From Dysgonomonas sp. BGC7 (GTDB lineage: Bacteria; Bacteroidota; Bacteroidia; Bacteroidales; Dysgonomonadaceae): 64,000 nt of DNA. Below, piece by piece: positions 20,385-28,746 of the stretch (position 1 is its first letter; each line of letters starts with the position of its first letter). The notes under the pieces were generated by a model, which was not told where the DNA came from, ran no database searches, and saw only the letters and a list, made by a program, of their open reading frames with translations. The DNA lies in contig NZ_CVRP01000010.1 of NCBI RefSeq assembly GCF_001261735.1, positions 124,001 to 188,000 on the forward strand, given 5' to 3'. The translations under genes and the position numbers were made by a program.

Positions 20385-21625
20385 TTTGCTCTTGGTAAGC
20401 TATATACAGCTTTCTTATTTAGTTTTTTATATTGTAAAATATTCATTCCAGATCTTACTACTATAGACAAGATGTAAGGAATAAATGCTATTTCTAATTG
20501 TTGTGGGATCAAAGACCATGCCAAAAGAAAAGCCAAAAGTGCCACAAAGTTAATAAAATGATAATAATATAAATACTTTGAGAGTGATTTTACAAAGAAT
20601 AAAATAGCAACTATCAATTGAAGTGGGTTTAACCACACTATATTCCAGTTAGGATTGGTACATGGGTGCTCAGAAAAGAACATCAAAAAGAATATAATAC
20701 ATCCACTCAAGCCGGCTACAAGAAACAAAATGGTATCGAACACTTTACTAAGTGTAAATATTTTCTTTCTATATATTAATACCGAAATAAGAATTATGAA
20801 TACTAATAATAAAGATCCTATAAGTAGAGGCTGATCTATTGAGGACTGAAGAGTCGGTGTACCTTGTGTTGTAAGTAGTACATTTTCACTGTTTACCAAT
20901 TCTCTTTTTTCTCCATCTGTATTTTCTACAACAGCACCTGTGTAAGCATTCAGTAAATAAAGAGGAAGAAAGTCTTTTTGCCTGTCTGTAATGGTTTTAT
21001 CAGCTTCTGCACCAATTACCAAATCTATACCAAATCGCGACCATGGCTGAATGTTGGTACATTCGCGTACAAGATCTCTGTATGTCTGAATTTTGTCAGT
21101 TGGTGCATATTTTATTGTTCCATCCACATATTTTGCTATTATATCTCTTGGGCGGGTAGAACAGTTATCGTAAAAGTAATTGTAACGATATATTCTATTC
21201 TCAGGCATTGCGTTGATGAACAGCGCATTGAGTATTTCTTGTTTTTCTTTTTGTGTCAGATTAAAAACCTGTTCAATAACTCCGACCCCCCTCTCTCTAT
21301 ATTCTTCGATATAATACTGATATGGAACAGATGCAACCATATAATCAGTTTCTCCTTTTACAAAACGTAATATGAAGTTTGGTGCATTGAAATTAAATAT
21401 ACCGTAGTTGTAGACTATGTCTATATTCTTTACAGGGTCTTTGATCCGGATAGCCGTATGACCAAACAAGGCATATATAGCTCCTTCCCAAGGGTTGCTC
21501 GTAAGTAAGCTTATTTGAGATGTATCGCTTAATATTATTGTCTGATCGAAACGATTATCGTTTTCAGCTTTAGAAATATTAGAGAAGCCTATAAAAATCA
21601 GTATAAGGAATATGAGTCTACGCAT
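20381..21625 (-). CDS. DUF4105 membrane protein (NlpC/P60-like candidate hydrolase)
   Basis: A 414-residue envelope protein. A signal sequence (1-20) is followed by the DUF4105 domain (about 35-230), with the paired motifs LFGHTAIRI (conserved His) and NYFYDNCSTRPRD (conserved Cys). These residues suggest a papain/NlpC-like thiol active site in the periplasm. Four or five hydrophobic helices follow from about 265 to 400. It begins the run DUF4105, phosphatase-fold protein, secA. A -7 box TATCTTTG is at 21646-21653. The substrate is unknown. Confidence 0.83.
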   Translation of the reverse strand: MRRLIFLILIFIGFSNISKAENDNRFDQTIILSDTSQISLLTSNPWEGAIYALFGHTAIRIKDPVKNIDIVYNYGIFNFNAPNFILRFVKGETDYMVASVPYQYYIEEYRERGVGVIEQVFNLTQKEKQEILNALFINAMPENRIYRYNYFYDNCSTRPRDIIAKYVDGTIKYAPTDKIQTYRDLVRECTNIQPWSRFGIDLVIGAEADKTITDRQKDFLPLYLLNAYTGAVVENTDGEKRELVNSENVLLTTQGTPTLQSSIDQPLLIGSLLLVFIILISVLIYRKKIFTLSKVFDTILFLVAGLSGCIIFFLMFFSEHPCTNPNWNIVWLNPLQLIVAILFFVKSLSKYLYYYHFINFVALLAFLLAWSLIPQQLEIAFIPYILSIVVRSGMNILQYKKLNKKAVYSLPRAK

Positions 21626-21645
21626 CTGTTATTCTATTTACCAGA

Positions 21646-21653
21646 CAAAGATA
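21646..21653 (-). promoter_or_regulatory. -7 box for the DUF4105 unit
   Basis: Read leftward, TATCTTTG matches TAnnTTTG and lies 21 bp before the ATG. No clean -33 box. Confidence 0.45.
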
Positions 21654-21759
21654 AGAGATATGCTGATAGAACAATAAACAAGATGTAACGAATATTTCGA
21701 TATGTTGTGAATTTTAATTAAAAAGAATAGGTATATATCGTCAAAATGTCCATTTTTTT

Positions 21760-21767
21760 TAATTTTG
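21760..21767 (+). promoter_or_regulatory. -7 box for the nitroreductase gene
   Basis: TAATTTTG matches TAnnTTTG. Transcription starting near 21773 would exclude the upstream in-frame ATG at 21746 and supports the start at 21797. Confidence 0.5.
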
Positions 21768-21796
21768 TTTATGATAAAATCAAAAAGAAATTAATT

Positions 21797-22399
21797 ATGA
21801 AAAAAGGATTATTATTGCTTGCTTTACTAGGTGTAATGTATTGTTTATCAGCACAAGATATAAAGCTGCAATCTCCATCTAAATCTGGAGGAAAGCCACT
21901 GATGGAGGCTTTGAATGAAAGACAGTCGCATCGTACTTTTGTAAAAAAGGACTTATCTGCACAGGACTTGTCTGATCTTTTATGGGCTGCAAATGGCTTT
22001 AATAGAGAGGATAAGCGGACTGTACCTACATCTCAGAATAAGCAGGAAATGGATGTATATGTAATGCTTAGTACAGGTGTTTATCTTTACGATGCTAAAG
22101 AGAATATACTGAAACTTATAGAAAAAGGCGATTTGAGAAAAGCTCTTGGACAACCTGCTATATCAGAGAATGCTTCGTTGTCTCTTATATATGTTGCAAA
22201 CCTGGACAAAGCTTCTAATCGTGAAGCTGGATTCATAGATAGCGGGTTTATAGCTCAGAATGTTTATCTGTACTGTGCTTCTACAGGATTGGGGTCTGTT
22301 GTTCGTGCTTCATTTACCAGACCGGGGTTACATGAGGTGTTGAAACTAACAGAAAAACAAGAAATTACAATAGTTCAGGCGGTTGGTCATATAAAATAA
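21797..22399 (+). CDS. Exported nitroreductase-family flavoprotein (SagB/ThcOx-like)
   Basis: About 200 residues from the ATG at 21797. That start gives a clean signal peptide (KKGLLLLALLGVMYCLSAQ), whereas the longer frame from 21746 would bury it and precede the likely transcription start. The mature part has the nitroreductase FMN fold: RQSHRTFVKKDLS (N-terminal FMN-phosphate contact), LSDLLWAANGFNR, and GFIAQNVYLYCASTGLGSV near the C-terminus. Such proteins reduce or oxidise small compounds using FMN. Location outside the cytoplasm is unusual for an NAD(P)H-linked enzyme, and the electron donor is unknown. It is a single-gene unit with its own terminator. Confidence 0.82.
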   Translation: MKKGLLLLALLGVMYCLSAQDIKLQSPSKSGGKPLMEALNERQSHRTFVKKDLSAQDLSDLLWAANGFNREDKRTVPTSQNKQEMDVYVMLSTGVYLYDAKENILKLIEKGDLRKALGQPAISENASLSLIYVANLDKASNREAGFIDSGFIAQNVYLYCASTGLGSVVRASFTRPGLHEVLKLTEKQEITIVQAVGHIK

Positions 22400-22413
22400 G
22401 CTGCCATATTATA

Positions 22414-22452
22414 AAAAAACAGGCTGGAAGATGATTTTCCAGCCTGTTTTTT
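22414..22452. terminator. Intrinsic terminator between nitroreductase and pyrD
   Basis: AAAAAACAGGCTGGA pairs perfectly with TCCAGCCTGTTTTTT over 15 bp. A/T runs on both sides allow it to work in both directions. Confidence 0.9.
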
Positions 22453-22539
22453 ATTTATATCTACTAAGTTTATGTTGTTATATCAAAAAGATGTTTAACA
22501 AGATATTCTCTTTTGTTAAGTATATAAAGTGATTTACAC

Positions 22540-23451
22540 TTATATTTTTAAAGCTCCTACGAGTTCCCTAACCGAGCTTATGTTATTCTTATCCAAGTAT
22601 TCGGCAATACCGTCTACTACTTTTACCGATATAGTCGGATCAATAAAATTATGTGTCCCAATCTGAATAGCGGATGAGCCTGCCAGAATAAACTCTATAG
22701 CATCTTGCCAGCAGGATATGCCTCCCATACCTATAAGAGGAATTTTTACAGCATTATATGTTTGCCACACCATCCTTAATGCTACAGGTTTTACACACGG
22801 ACCTGATAAACCACCTGTTACAGTCGATAAAACGGGGCGTTGTGAGTTTATGTTAATAGCCATACCAAGCAAAGTGTTTATTAACGAAAGAGAATCAGCT
22901 CCTTCTCCCTCTACAGCTTTTGCTATTTCTGTGACATCTGTAACATTTGGGGACAATTTTACAATCAAAGTCCTATCCCAGACTTTCCGCACAGCTTTTG
23001 TCACTTCGGCTGCCGATTCGGCACAAACACCAAATGCCATACCTCCTTCTTTTACATTCGGACAAGAGATATTCAACTCTATAGCGGGTATTTTATCTAA
23101 TTCTATCAGTTTTTCGGTACATTCTACATAATCTTCGATAGTAGACCCTGATACATTCACAATAACATTTGTATCAAAATCTTTTATGTCCGGATATATA
23201 TTCGAAACAAAGTAATCTATACCCTTATTTTGCAGTCCCACAGCGTTTAACATACCCGAAGGTGTTTCTGCCATACGTGGATAATCATTCCCCTGACGTT
23301 CTCGAATGGTAGTTCCTTTTACGAAAATTCCACCTATTCGTGATAGGTCAATAAAGTCGGAATACTCTTTTCCATAGCCAAAAGTACCAGATGCTGTCAT
23401 AACGGGATTCTTCAAATCCAGTTTACCTATGTTTACTCTTAGTTTGTCCAT
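22540..23451 (-). CDS. pyrD: Dihydroorotate dehydrogenase B, catalytic subunit
   Basis: A 303-residue class 1B enzyme that oxidises dihydroorotate to orotate on FMN in pyrimidine synthesis. The FMN barrel shows [21 protein letters not shown], the class 1 catalytic cysteine in [17 protein letters not shown], and the phosphate-binding [11 protein letters not shown] and AIQIGT. It overlaps pyrK by 13 bp, so the two subunits are made together. PyrK passes the electrons to NAD+. Confidence 0.95.
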   Translation of the reverse strand: MDKLRVNIGKLDLKNPVMTASGTFGYGKEYSDFIDLSRIGGIFVKGTTIRERQGNDYPRMAETPSGMLNAVGLQNKGIDYFVSNIYPDIKDFDTNVIVNVSGSTIEDYVECTEKLIELDKIPAIELNISCPNVKEGGMAFGVCAESAAEVTKAVRKVWDRTLIVKLSPNVTDVTEIAKAVEGEGADSLSLINTLLGMAININSQRPVLSTVTGGLSGPCVKPVALRMVWQTYNAVKIPLIGMGGISCWQDAIEFILAGSSAIQIGTHNFIDPTISVKVVDGIAEYLDKNNISSVRELVGALKI

Positions 23452-24224
23452 GTCAACTTTTCTATATTAAATACGGGACCTTCCGTGCATACACAGATAT
23501 TCCCTTCGCGAGTTTTCTCTACGCAACATAAACATACTCCAAACCCGCATGCCATCATGTTTTCGAGCGATACTTCGCATGATATTTTATTTTCTGTAGC
23601 ATACTTGGCTACAGCCATCATCATAGGTTTTGGACCACAAGTATAAATTGTCGAAAATTTACTTTTTGTTAGTACCGAGTGGTTTGTTACATATCCTTTT
23701 TCGCCAAAACTACCATCTTCTGTAGTACAGAATACCTCTCCATATTTGGCAAAATCGTCTAGTTGTAACAAATCGTTCTTAGATCTGGCTCCAAGCAAGA
23801 ATTTAGGAGAAAATCCTTTTTCTTTCAGACATGAGCCTAAGAATAACATTGGAGCAGTACCTACACCACCACCAACTAACAAGAACTCTCTGTCAGTTGA
23901 TAAATCTTGAGGTATAGAAAATGTATTTCCCAATGGAAGAAGCAGATTTATTATATCTCCTTTTTTATATTCGCACATTTTTCGAGTGCCGTCTCCAATT
24001 GCTTGTACCAAAAGCCACAATTCATTTTTCTCCTTATCTATATAGTTTACCGAAATCGGACGTCGTAGATAAGTAGAAGGAGAACCATCTACTCTTACTT
24101 CTACAAACTGTCCGGGTTGCATGTCGGGCAGCTGTGTATTATCTGAAGTGGTAAGTTTTATGAGGCAATAGTTTTGGTTTAGTTGGTTATTTTCTGTTAC
24201 AACTAAATCCAGCATTTTCTTCAT
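23439..24224 (-). CDS. pyrK: Dihydroorotate dehydrogenase B, electron transfer subunit
   Basis: A 261-residue FAD and 2Fe-2S protein that carries electrons from PyrD to NAD+. The FAD-binding beta-barrel has YLRRPISV, the NAD domain starts at [12 protein letters not shown], and the iron-sulfur ligands are the four cysteines within CGFGVCLCC and ICVC near the C-terminus. It is first in the pyrK-pyrD operon, with the -7 box TACCTTTG at 24276-24283. Confidence 0.95.
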   Translation of the reverse strand: MKKMLDLVVTENNQLNQNYCLIKLTTSDNTQLPDMQPGQFVEVRVDGSPSTYLRRPISVNYIDKEKNELWLLVQAIGDGTRKMCEYKKGDIINLLLPLGNTFSIPQDLSTDREFLLVGGGVGTAPMLFLGSCLKEKGFSPKFLLGARSKNDLLQLDDFAKYGEVFCTTEDGSFGEKGYVTNHSVLTKSKFSTIYTCGPKPMMMAVAKYATENKISCEVSLENMMACGFGVCLCCVEKTREGNICVCTEGPVFNIEKLTWTN

Positions 24225-24275
24225 TTAATCCTAAGTTTTTAGATGATATAGATACTCTCTGCGTTTTGCTGAGTA

Positions 24276-24283
24276 CAAAGGTA
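24276..24283 (-). promoter_or_regulatory. -7 box for pyrK-pyrD
   Basis: Read leftward, TACCTTTG matches TAnnTTTG, 52 bp before the pyrK ATG. No clean -33 box. Confidence 0.45.
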
Positions 24284-24504
24284 ATAAAGTTTGGGTTGAC
24301 TAGAAAATTCCTATACAACTTTAATTATTGGTTAAAAAATAATTATCTTTATGATATAAAAGAGTTAGAAAACAAAGAGATTGTAGTCAGTTTGTTTGAC
24401 AGAATGATAATAATATGTTGTTTGAAAGTGTAATAAGTCTAAATATTTCTATTCATTAAGAATATTTGAGAGAATAACAACTTGTATATTAAAATCTATT
24501 ATTT

Positions 24505-25878
24505 ATGGAACTACCATTTGCAGAATCATGGAAAATAAAGATGATTGAGCCTATCCGAAAAAGTAGCCGCTCGGAACGTGAGTTGTGGATAGAAGAGGCT
24601 AAGTATAATATGTTTCAGTTAAGAGCTGAACAGGTATATATTGATTTGCTCACCGATTCGGGTACAGGTGCTATGAGTGATAGCCAATGGGCAGGAATGA
24701 TGGTTGGAGATGAGAGTTATGCCGGTGCTTCTTCTTATTATAAGATGAGAGATACAATAACACGTATAACAGGCTTTGATTATGTATTACCTACCCATCA
24801 GGGACGAGCGGCCGAGAATGTCTTGTTTTCGTGCTTAATAAAAGAAGGAGATGTATGTCCCGGAAATTCTCATTTCGATACAACTAAAGGTCATATAGAA
24901 TCGCGCAAGGCTATAGCTTTAGATTGCACTATAGATGAAGCTAGAGATACACAACTGGAAATACCGTTTAAAGGAAATGTTGATATAGAAAAGTTAGAAA
25001 AGGCGTTTATCAAATATGGAGACCAAATTCCATTTGTAATAGTCACTATTACTAATAATACAGCAGGTGGACAGCCTGTGTCGATGGATAACCTAAGAGA
25101 AGTGCGCATATTGGCAAATAAATATGGAAAACCTGTTATTTTGGATTCTGCTCGCTTTGCTGAAAATGCTTATTTTATAAAGATGAGAGAAGGGGGATAT
25201 GAGACTAAAACAATAAAAGAAATATGCCTTGAGATGTTCTCTTATGCTGATGGAATGACTATGAGTGCAAAAAAAGATGCTATAGTGAATATGGGAGGCT
25301 TTTTTGCAACAAACAAAAAGGATTGGTACGATATGTGTAAAATAAAAGGAATCGTTTACGAAGGTTTTATTACATACGGAGGGATGAACGGACGAGATAT
25401 GAATGCTTTAGCTATAGGGCTTGAAGAAAATACCGAGTTCGAAAATTTAGAAACTCGCATCAAACAAGTAGGATATCTAGGCAAAAAACTGGATGAGTAT
25501 AATATCCCATATCAACGCCCTGTGGGAGGACATGCAATATTTGTGGATGCGGACAAATTGTTGCCTAACATCCCTAAAGATCAGTTTCCTGCACAAACGC
25601 TTGCAGTCGAATTGTATCTGGAAGCGGGTATCAGAGGATGTGAAATAGGCTATTTACTAGCAGATAGAGATCCCGTAACTCGCGAAAACCGATTTGAAGG
25701 ACTCGATTTGTTACGATTAGCCATTCCTCGTCGTGTTTATACAGATAATCATATGAATGTAGTAGCTGTTGCTCTAAAAAATATATATGATCGCCGTAAT
25801 GACATTAAACGAGGATTTAAAATAAAATGGGAAGCTGATATATTACGACATTTTACAATAGAGTTAGAAAAAGCATAA
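24505..25878 (+). CDS. tnaA: Tryptophanase (tryptophan indole-lyase)
   Basis: A 457-residue PLP enzyme of the tryptophanase/tyrosine phenol-lyase family, splitting tryptophan into indole, pyruvate and ammonia. PLP is held by the Schiff-base lysine K257 in MSAKKDA. Other landmarks are IDLLTDSGTGAMSD, PTHQGRAAE, DSARFAENAYFIK and GGHAIFVDA. Tryptophanase is favoured over tyrosine phenol-lyase: the sequence has FDTTKGH (TnaA-like, where TPL has FTTTRYH) and CEIGYLL (TnaA-like, where TPL carries the phenol-binding Arg). The 280-bp leader holds no obvious TnaC-like peptide. Activity implies indole production, a gut signal. Confidence 0.9.
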   Translation: MELPFAESWKIKMIEPIRKSSRSERELWIEEAKYNMFQLRAEQVYIDLLTDSGTGAMSDSQWAGMMVGDESYAGASSYYKMRDTITRITGFDYVLPTHQGRAAENVLFSCLIKEGDVCPGNSHFDTTKGHIESRKAIALDCTIDEARDTQLEIPFKGNVDIEKLEKAFIKYGDQIPFVIVTITNNTAGGQPVSMDNLREVRILANKYGKPVILDSARFAENAYFIKMREGGYETKTIKEICLEMFSYADGMTMSAKKDAIVNMGGFFATNKKDWYDMCKIKGIVYEGFITYGGMNGRDMNALAIGLEENTEFENLETRIKQVGYLGKKLDEYNIPYQRPVGGHAIFVDADKLLPNIPKDQFPAQTLAVELYLEAGIRGCEIGYLLADRDPVTRENRFEGLDLLRLAIPRRVYTDNHMNVVAVALKNIYDRRNDIKRGFKIKWEADILRHFTIELEKA

Positions 25879-25913
25879 TAAAACAGCTTATTTAAATAAA
25901 ATAAAGAAAGCTT

Positions 25914-25956
25914 AATCAGGAAAGGTTTGTTACTAACGAATCTTTTCTGATTTTTT
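25914..25956 (+). terminator. Intrinsic terminator of tnaA
   Basis: AATCAGGAAAGGTT pairs imperfectly with AATCTTTTCTGATT (allowing G-U pairs), followed by T6. It sits between the converging tnaA and XRE genes. Confidence 0.75.
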
Positions 25957-25958
25957 AT

Positions 25959-26465
25959 TTATAAAGGATTATTATCGGCATTAAAAGTTTCGAATGTATT
26001 ATCCGAGTAATAAATAATTATTTTAGTTATTTTCCGTTCCGGTAATTTTTTATATATAATAGTCTCATCTACAATATTTTTATCCTCTTTTTCTGCTTTC
26101 TCAACTATATTTTCCTTGCGATATTCTGGTATATCCTGACTAATGGGAGGAGATACATAATTCTGAGAGAATAAATCCAACGAATTTGGTGCTGCTGATT
26201 GGATATTATTAGAAGTAGAAATCTGACTGGATACCTTATTCTCATTATCCAATTCGGATTTAAGCATTTTACCAGTTCCTGTAAGTAGCCAATCTGAATT
26301 AATGTAACTCATTTTTGATAATATACGGGTAACAACATCCAAACTAGGATTGTTACGTCCATTCAATATGTGAGACATTACAGCTCTTCCTAATTGCAGT
26401 TTATCTGCAAAAGCTGAAGGAGTAAGCTGTTCATAATCCATTATTTGTTTAATCCTGTCTTTCAT
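25959..26465 (-). CDS. XRE/CI-like helix-turn-helix repressor
   Basis: 168 residues from the ATG at 26465; a longer frame reaches 26528 but adds an unlikely hydrophobic lead and would overlap control sequence. Residues 1-60 form an XRE HTH: MKDRIKQIMDYEQL, then SAFADKLQLGRAVMSHILNGRNNPSLDVVTRIL, with SHILNGRNNPSLD the typical recognition region. WLLTGTGKML follows, a motif common in Bacteroidota phage-type repressors. The C-terminal 100 residues are Ser/Asn/Glu-rich with no peptidase-type CI domain, so RecA-driven cleavage is unlikely. It faces a 500-bp region full of related repeats, the probable binding sites. Confidence 0.82.
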   Translation of the reverse strand: MKDRIKQIMDYEQLTPSAFADKLQLGRAVMSHILNGRNNPSLDVVTRILSKMSYINSDWLLTGTGKMLKSELDNENKVSSQISTSNNIQSAAPNSLDLFSQNYVSPPISQDIPEYRKENIVEKAEKEDKNIVDETIIYKKLPERKITKIIIYYSDNTFETFNADNNPL

Positions 26466-26543
26466 CAATTGTAAATTATAATAGAACAAATGTATATAAT
26501 ATATTTTACAAATGGAAATCAGGTCCATTTACTTTTGTTGTTT

Positions 26544-26571
26544 ACAAATGTATCCTGCTTGATACATTTGT
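26544..26571. promoter_or_regulatory. Perfect palindrome, candidate operator of the XRE repressor
   Basis: ACAAATGTATC and GATACATTTGT are perfect 11-bp inverted arms separated by CTGCTT. It lies 79-106 bp upstream of the XRE start codon. Symmetry and spacing suit a dimeric HTH protein. Confidence 0.6.
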
Positions 26572-26937
26572 TTAGTCTGTTATTGTAAACAAAAGTATAT
26601 TTGATTATTTTCACATATACTATTACTTTATATTATTTAGTTATATTACTTATAAATAGAACTTTATATCATTTAAATATACTTATAATAAGCCTTAGAA
26701 GCATATTTTGCATTACATAACCTTTATTTATTAAACTTAAACTTTTATATTTATATATAAGTATCTGATATATATGATTATTTTATACTTAAATTATATG
26801 TATTAAAGGCTGAAAGTCGTATATACATTTGTAATATACAATAACAGAAACAAAAGTATATACTCTTTACTTTATGCCATCACCTGTAGTATACATATGT
26901 ATTCATGGTGTATTTATGTTTACCCTTTTTGTTTATT

Positions 26938-26945
26938 TACTTTTG
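26938..26945 (+). promoter_or_regulatory. Possible -7 box for the C69 peptidase gene
   Basis: TACTTTTG matches TAnnTTTG, about 100 bp before the ATG at 27046, and overlaps one of the repeats (26936-26946). A repressor bound there would block transcription. Confidence 0.35.
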
Positions 26946-27045
26946 TATACAAGATTCCCCGTTTATTCAAATGTATATTTATACATTATTTCTGTATTTA
27001 TAAATAAAAAAGTATCTTTACTCCTATAATGTAAAAAATTTAACA

Positions 27046-28680
27046 ATGAGGAAAATTTTATTATTCACATCGTTTTTTTTAGTCTCTCAGATTTGCGTAT
27101 TTGCGTGCACAAATTTTTTAGTTGGGAAAAACGCGTCTCTCAATGGGTCTACTATGATTACATATTCTGCTGACTCTTATGCTTTATTTGGCGAGCTATA
27201 CCATTGGCCTGCCAAAAAATATTCAAAGGGAGAGAAACTAAAAGTTTATGAGTGGGATTCAGGTAAATATTTAGGGGAAATAGCTCAGGCCTTGCAAACA
27301 TATAATGTTGTGGGAAATATGAATGAGCATCAACTTACTATAGCTGAAACGACCTTTGGTGGTAGAGAAGAATTAGAAGACACGAATGGCATCATGGATT
27401 ATGGTAGTCTTATATATATTACTTTGCAACGAGCTAAAACGGCAAAGGAAGCTATTAAGGTGATGACAGATCTGGTAGCTGAGTATGGATACTATAGTGG
27501 AGGAGAATCTTTTTCTATTGGTGATCCTAACGAAGTGTGGGTCTTGGAAATGATAGGAAAAGGAAAAGAAAATAAAGGAGCTGTATGGGTTGCTATGCGT
27601 ATTCCCGACGATTGTGTTTCGGCCCATGCTAATCAGGCACGAATACAACAATTCCCATTAAACGATCCTAGCAATTGTGTTTACTCGAAAGATGTTATAA
27701 GCTTTGCAAAAGAAAAAGGATACTATACAGGAAAAGATGAAGATTTTAGTTTTGCAAAAGCTTACAATCCTTTAGATTTTGGAGGACAACGTTTTTGTGA
27801 AGCACGTGTATGGAGTTTCTTTAATCGTTACAATAAAGACATGGCTAAATATGTAACGTATGCGCAGGGAAAAACACAGGAACCTATGCCTCTATATATA
27901 AAGCCTGACAAAAAATTATCATTGACAGATTTGCAAACAATGATGAGAGATCATTATGAAGGTACAGAATTGGACTGGAATAACGATATTGGTGCAGGGC
28001 CTTTCAAGTCACCTTACCGTTGGGCTCCTCTTACATGGGAATCGGATTCTATACAATATTGTAACGAACGCCCAATAGCTACTCAGCAAACAGCATTCAC
28101 ATTTGTATCTGAAATGCGCTCTTGGTTACCCAATCCTATTGGTGGTGTACTTTGGTTCGGTACGGACGATGCTGCTCAAACAGTGTATACACCTGTATAT
28201 TGCTCTATTACAGAGACTCCCGAGTGTTATCGTGTGGGCAATGGTGATCTCTATACTTTTTCTTGGACTTCTAGTTTTTGGATTCAAAACTGGGTATCAA
28301 ACATGGTATATAACAAATATGATTATATGCATACCGATTTAGCGAAAGTACAGAAAGAGCTCGAAACTAAATTCATCTTAGAACAAGGCGAAACAGATAA
28401 AGCTGCTTTGGAGTTGTATAAAAAATCACCAGAACAAGCAGTTAAATATCTGACCGAATATAGTCAAAAAGAAGCTCAATATGCTTTCGACAAATGGAAA
28501 AAACTAGGAGAATTCCTCATTATAAAATATATGGATGGAATAGTGCGTAAAGAGAAAGATGGGGAGTTTATCCGTAACGAACATGGAGAGCCATCTTCTC
28601 CACAGCGTGTAGGATATCCTAAAGATTTTTATCAGCGCGTAGTAAAAGAGACAGGAGATAAGTATAAAGTATTGTACTAA
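27046..28680 (+). CDS. C69 family dipeptidase, exported
   Basis: A 544-residue Ntn-hydrolase of the C69 (PepD-like) family, expected to cleave dipeptides. The leader (1-20) ends in VFA and is followed directly by C21 (CTNFLVGK), the N-terminal nucleophile that must be freed for activity, so signal peptidase cleavage would also activate the enzyme. Further family features are STMITYSADSY, AETTFGGREEL, GYYSGGESFSIGDPNEVWVLEMIG and AHANQARI. It is probably periplasmic. It is separated from the downstream importer genes by a terminator and preceded by the repeat region next to the XRE repressor. Confidence 0.9.
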   Translation: MRKILLFTSFFLVSQICVFACTNFLVGKNASLNGSTMITYSADSYALFGELYHWPAKKYSKGEKLKVYEWDSGKYLGEIAQALQTYNVVGNMNEHQLTIAETTFGGREELEDTNGIMDYGSLIYITLQRAKTAKEAIKVMTDLVAEYGYYSGGESFSIGDPNEVWVLEMIGKGKENKGAVWVAMRIPDDCVSAHANQARIQQFPLNDPSNCVYSKDVISFAKEKGYYTGKDEDFSFAKAYNPLDFGGQRFCEARVWSFFNRYNKDMAKYVTYAQGKTQEPMPLYIKPDKKLSLTDLQTMMRDHYEGTELDWNNDIGAGPFKSPYRWAPLTWESDSIQYCNERPIATQQTAFTFVSEMRSWLPNPIGGVLWFGTDDAAQTVYTPVYCSITETPECYRVGNGDLYTFSWTSSFWIQNWVSNMVYNKYDYMHTDLAKVQKELETKFILEQGETDKAALELYKKSPEQAVKYLTEYSQKEAQYAFDKWKKLGEFLIIKYMDGIVRKEKDGEFIRNEHGEPSSPQRVGYPKDFYQRVVKETGDKYKVLY

Positions 28681-28689
28681 AAAAATACT

Positions 28690-28720
28690 AAAGCCCTTCT
28701 TACTCAGAAGGGCTTTTCTT
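28690..28720 (+). terminator. Intrinsic terminator of the C69 gene
   Basis: AAAGCCCTTCT pairs with AGAAGGGCTTT across a short loop, followed by a short T-rich run, 10 bp after the stop. Confidence 0.85.
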
Positions 28721-28746
28721 AAAAGAACATATATTAAAAAGTGTCG

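Larger units (their letters stand above)
26486..26977. repeat. Cluster of ACAAAWGTATM repeats upstream of the XRE repressor
   Basis: The 11-mer ACAAATGTATA or a close variant, in either orientation, occurs at 26486, 26508 (partial), 26528, 26544, 26561, 26589, 26822, 26850, 26936 and 26967. Its core is the reverse complement of the Bacteroidota -7 box (TAnnTTTG), so some copies may be promoters. Conservation, however, extends to TATACAWTTGT, more than a -7 box needs, and two copies form a perfect palindrome. The copies fall in two groups, one near the XRE start and one 70-225 bp before the C69 gene, as expected for a divergent operator region. The middle (26600-26820) holds no gene. Confidence 0.55.

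Noticed and set aside
24225-24504. TnaC-like leader peptide before tnaA
   Set aside because: No short ORF with a conserved Trp codon context is visible in the 280-bp leader.
24505-25878. Tyrosine phenol-lyase instead of tryptophanase
   Set aside because: The substrate-region sequences FDTTKGH and CEIGYLL follow tryptophanase, and the phenol-binding Arg of TPL is missing.
25959-26528. XRE gene as part of a prophage or toxin-antitoxin module
   Set aside because: No phage, integrase, toxin or attachment-site sequence lies on either side; neighbours are tnaA and a peptidase.
26486-26977. CRISPR-like array from the repeated 11-mers
   Set aside because: Copies are too short, unevenly spaced and in both orientations; no cas genes are near.
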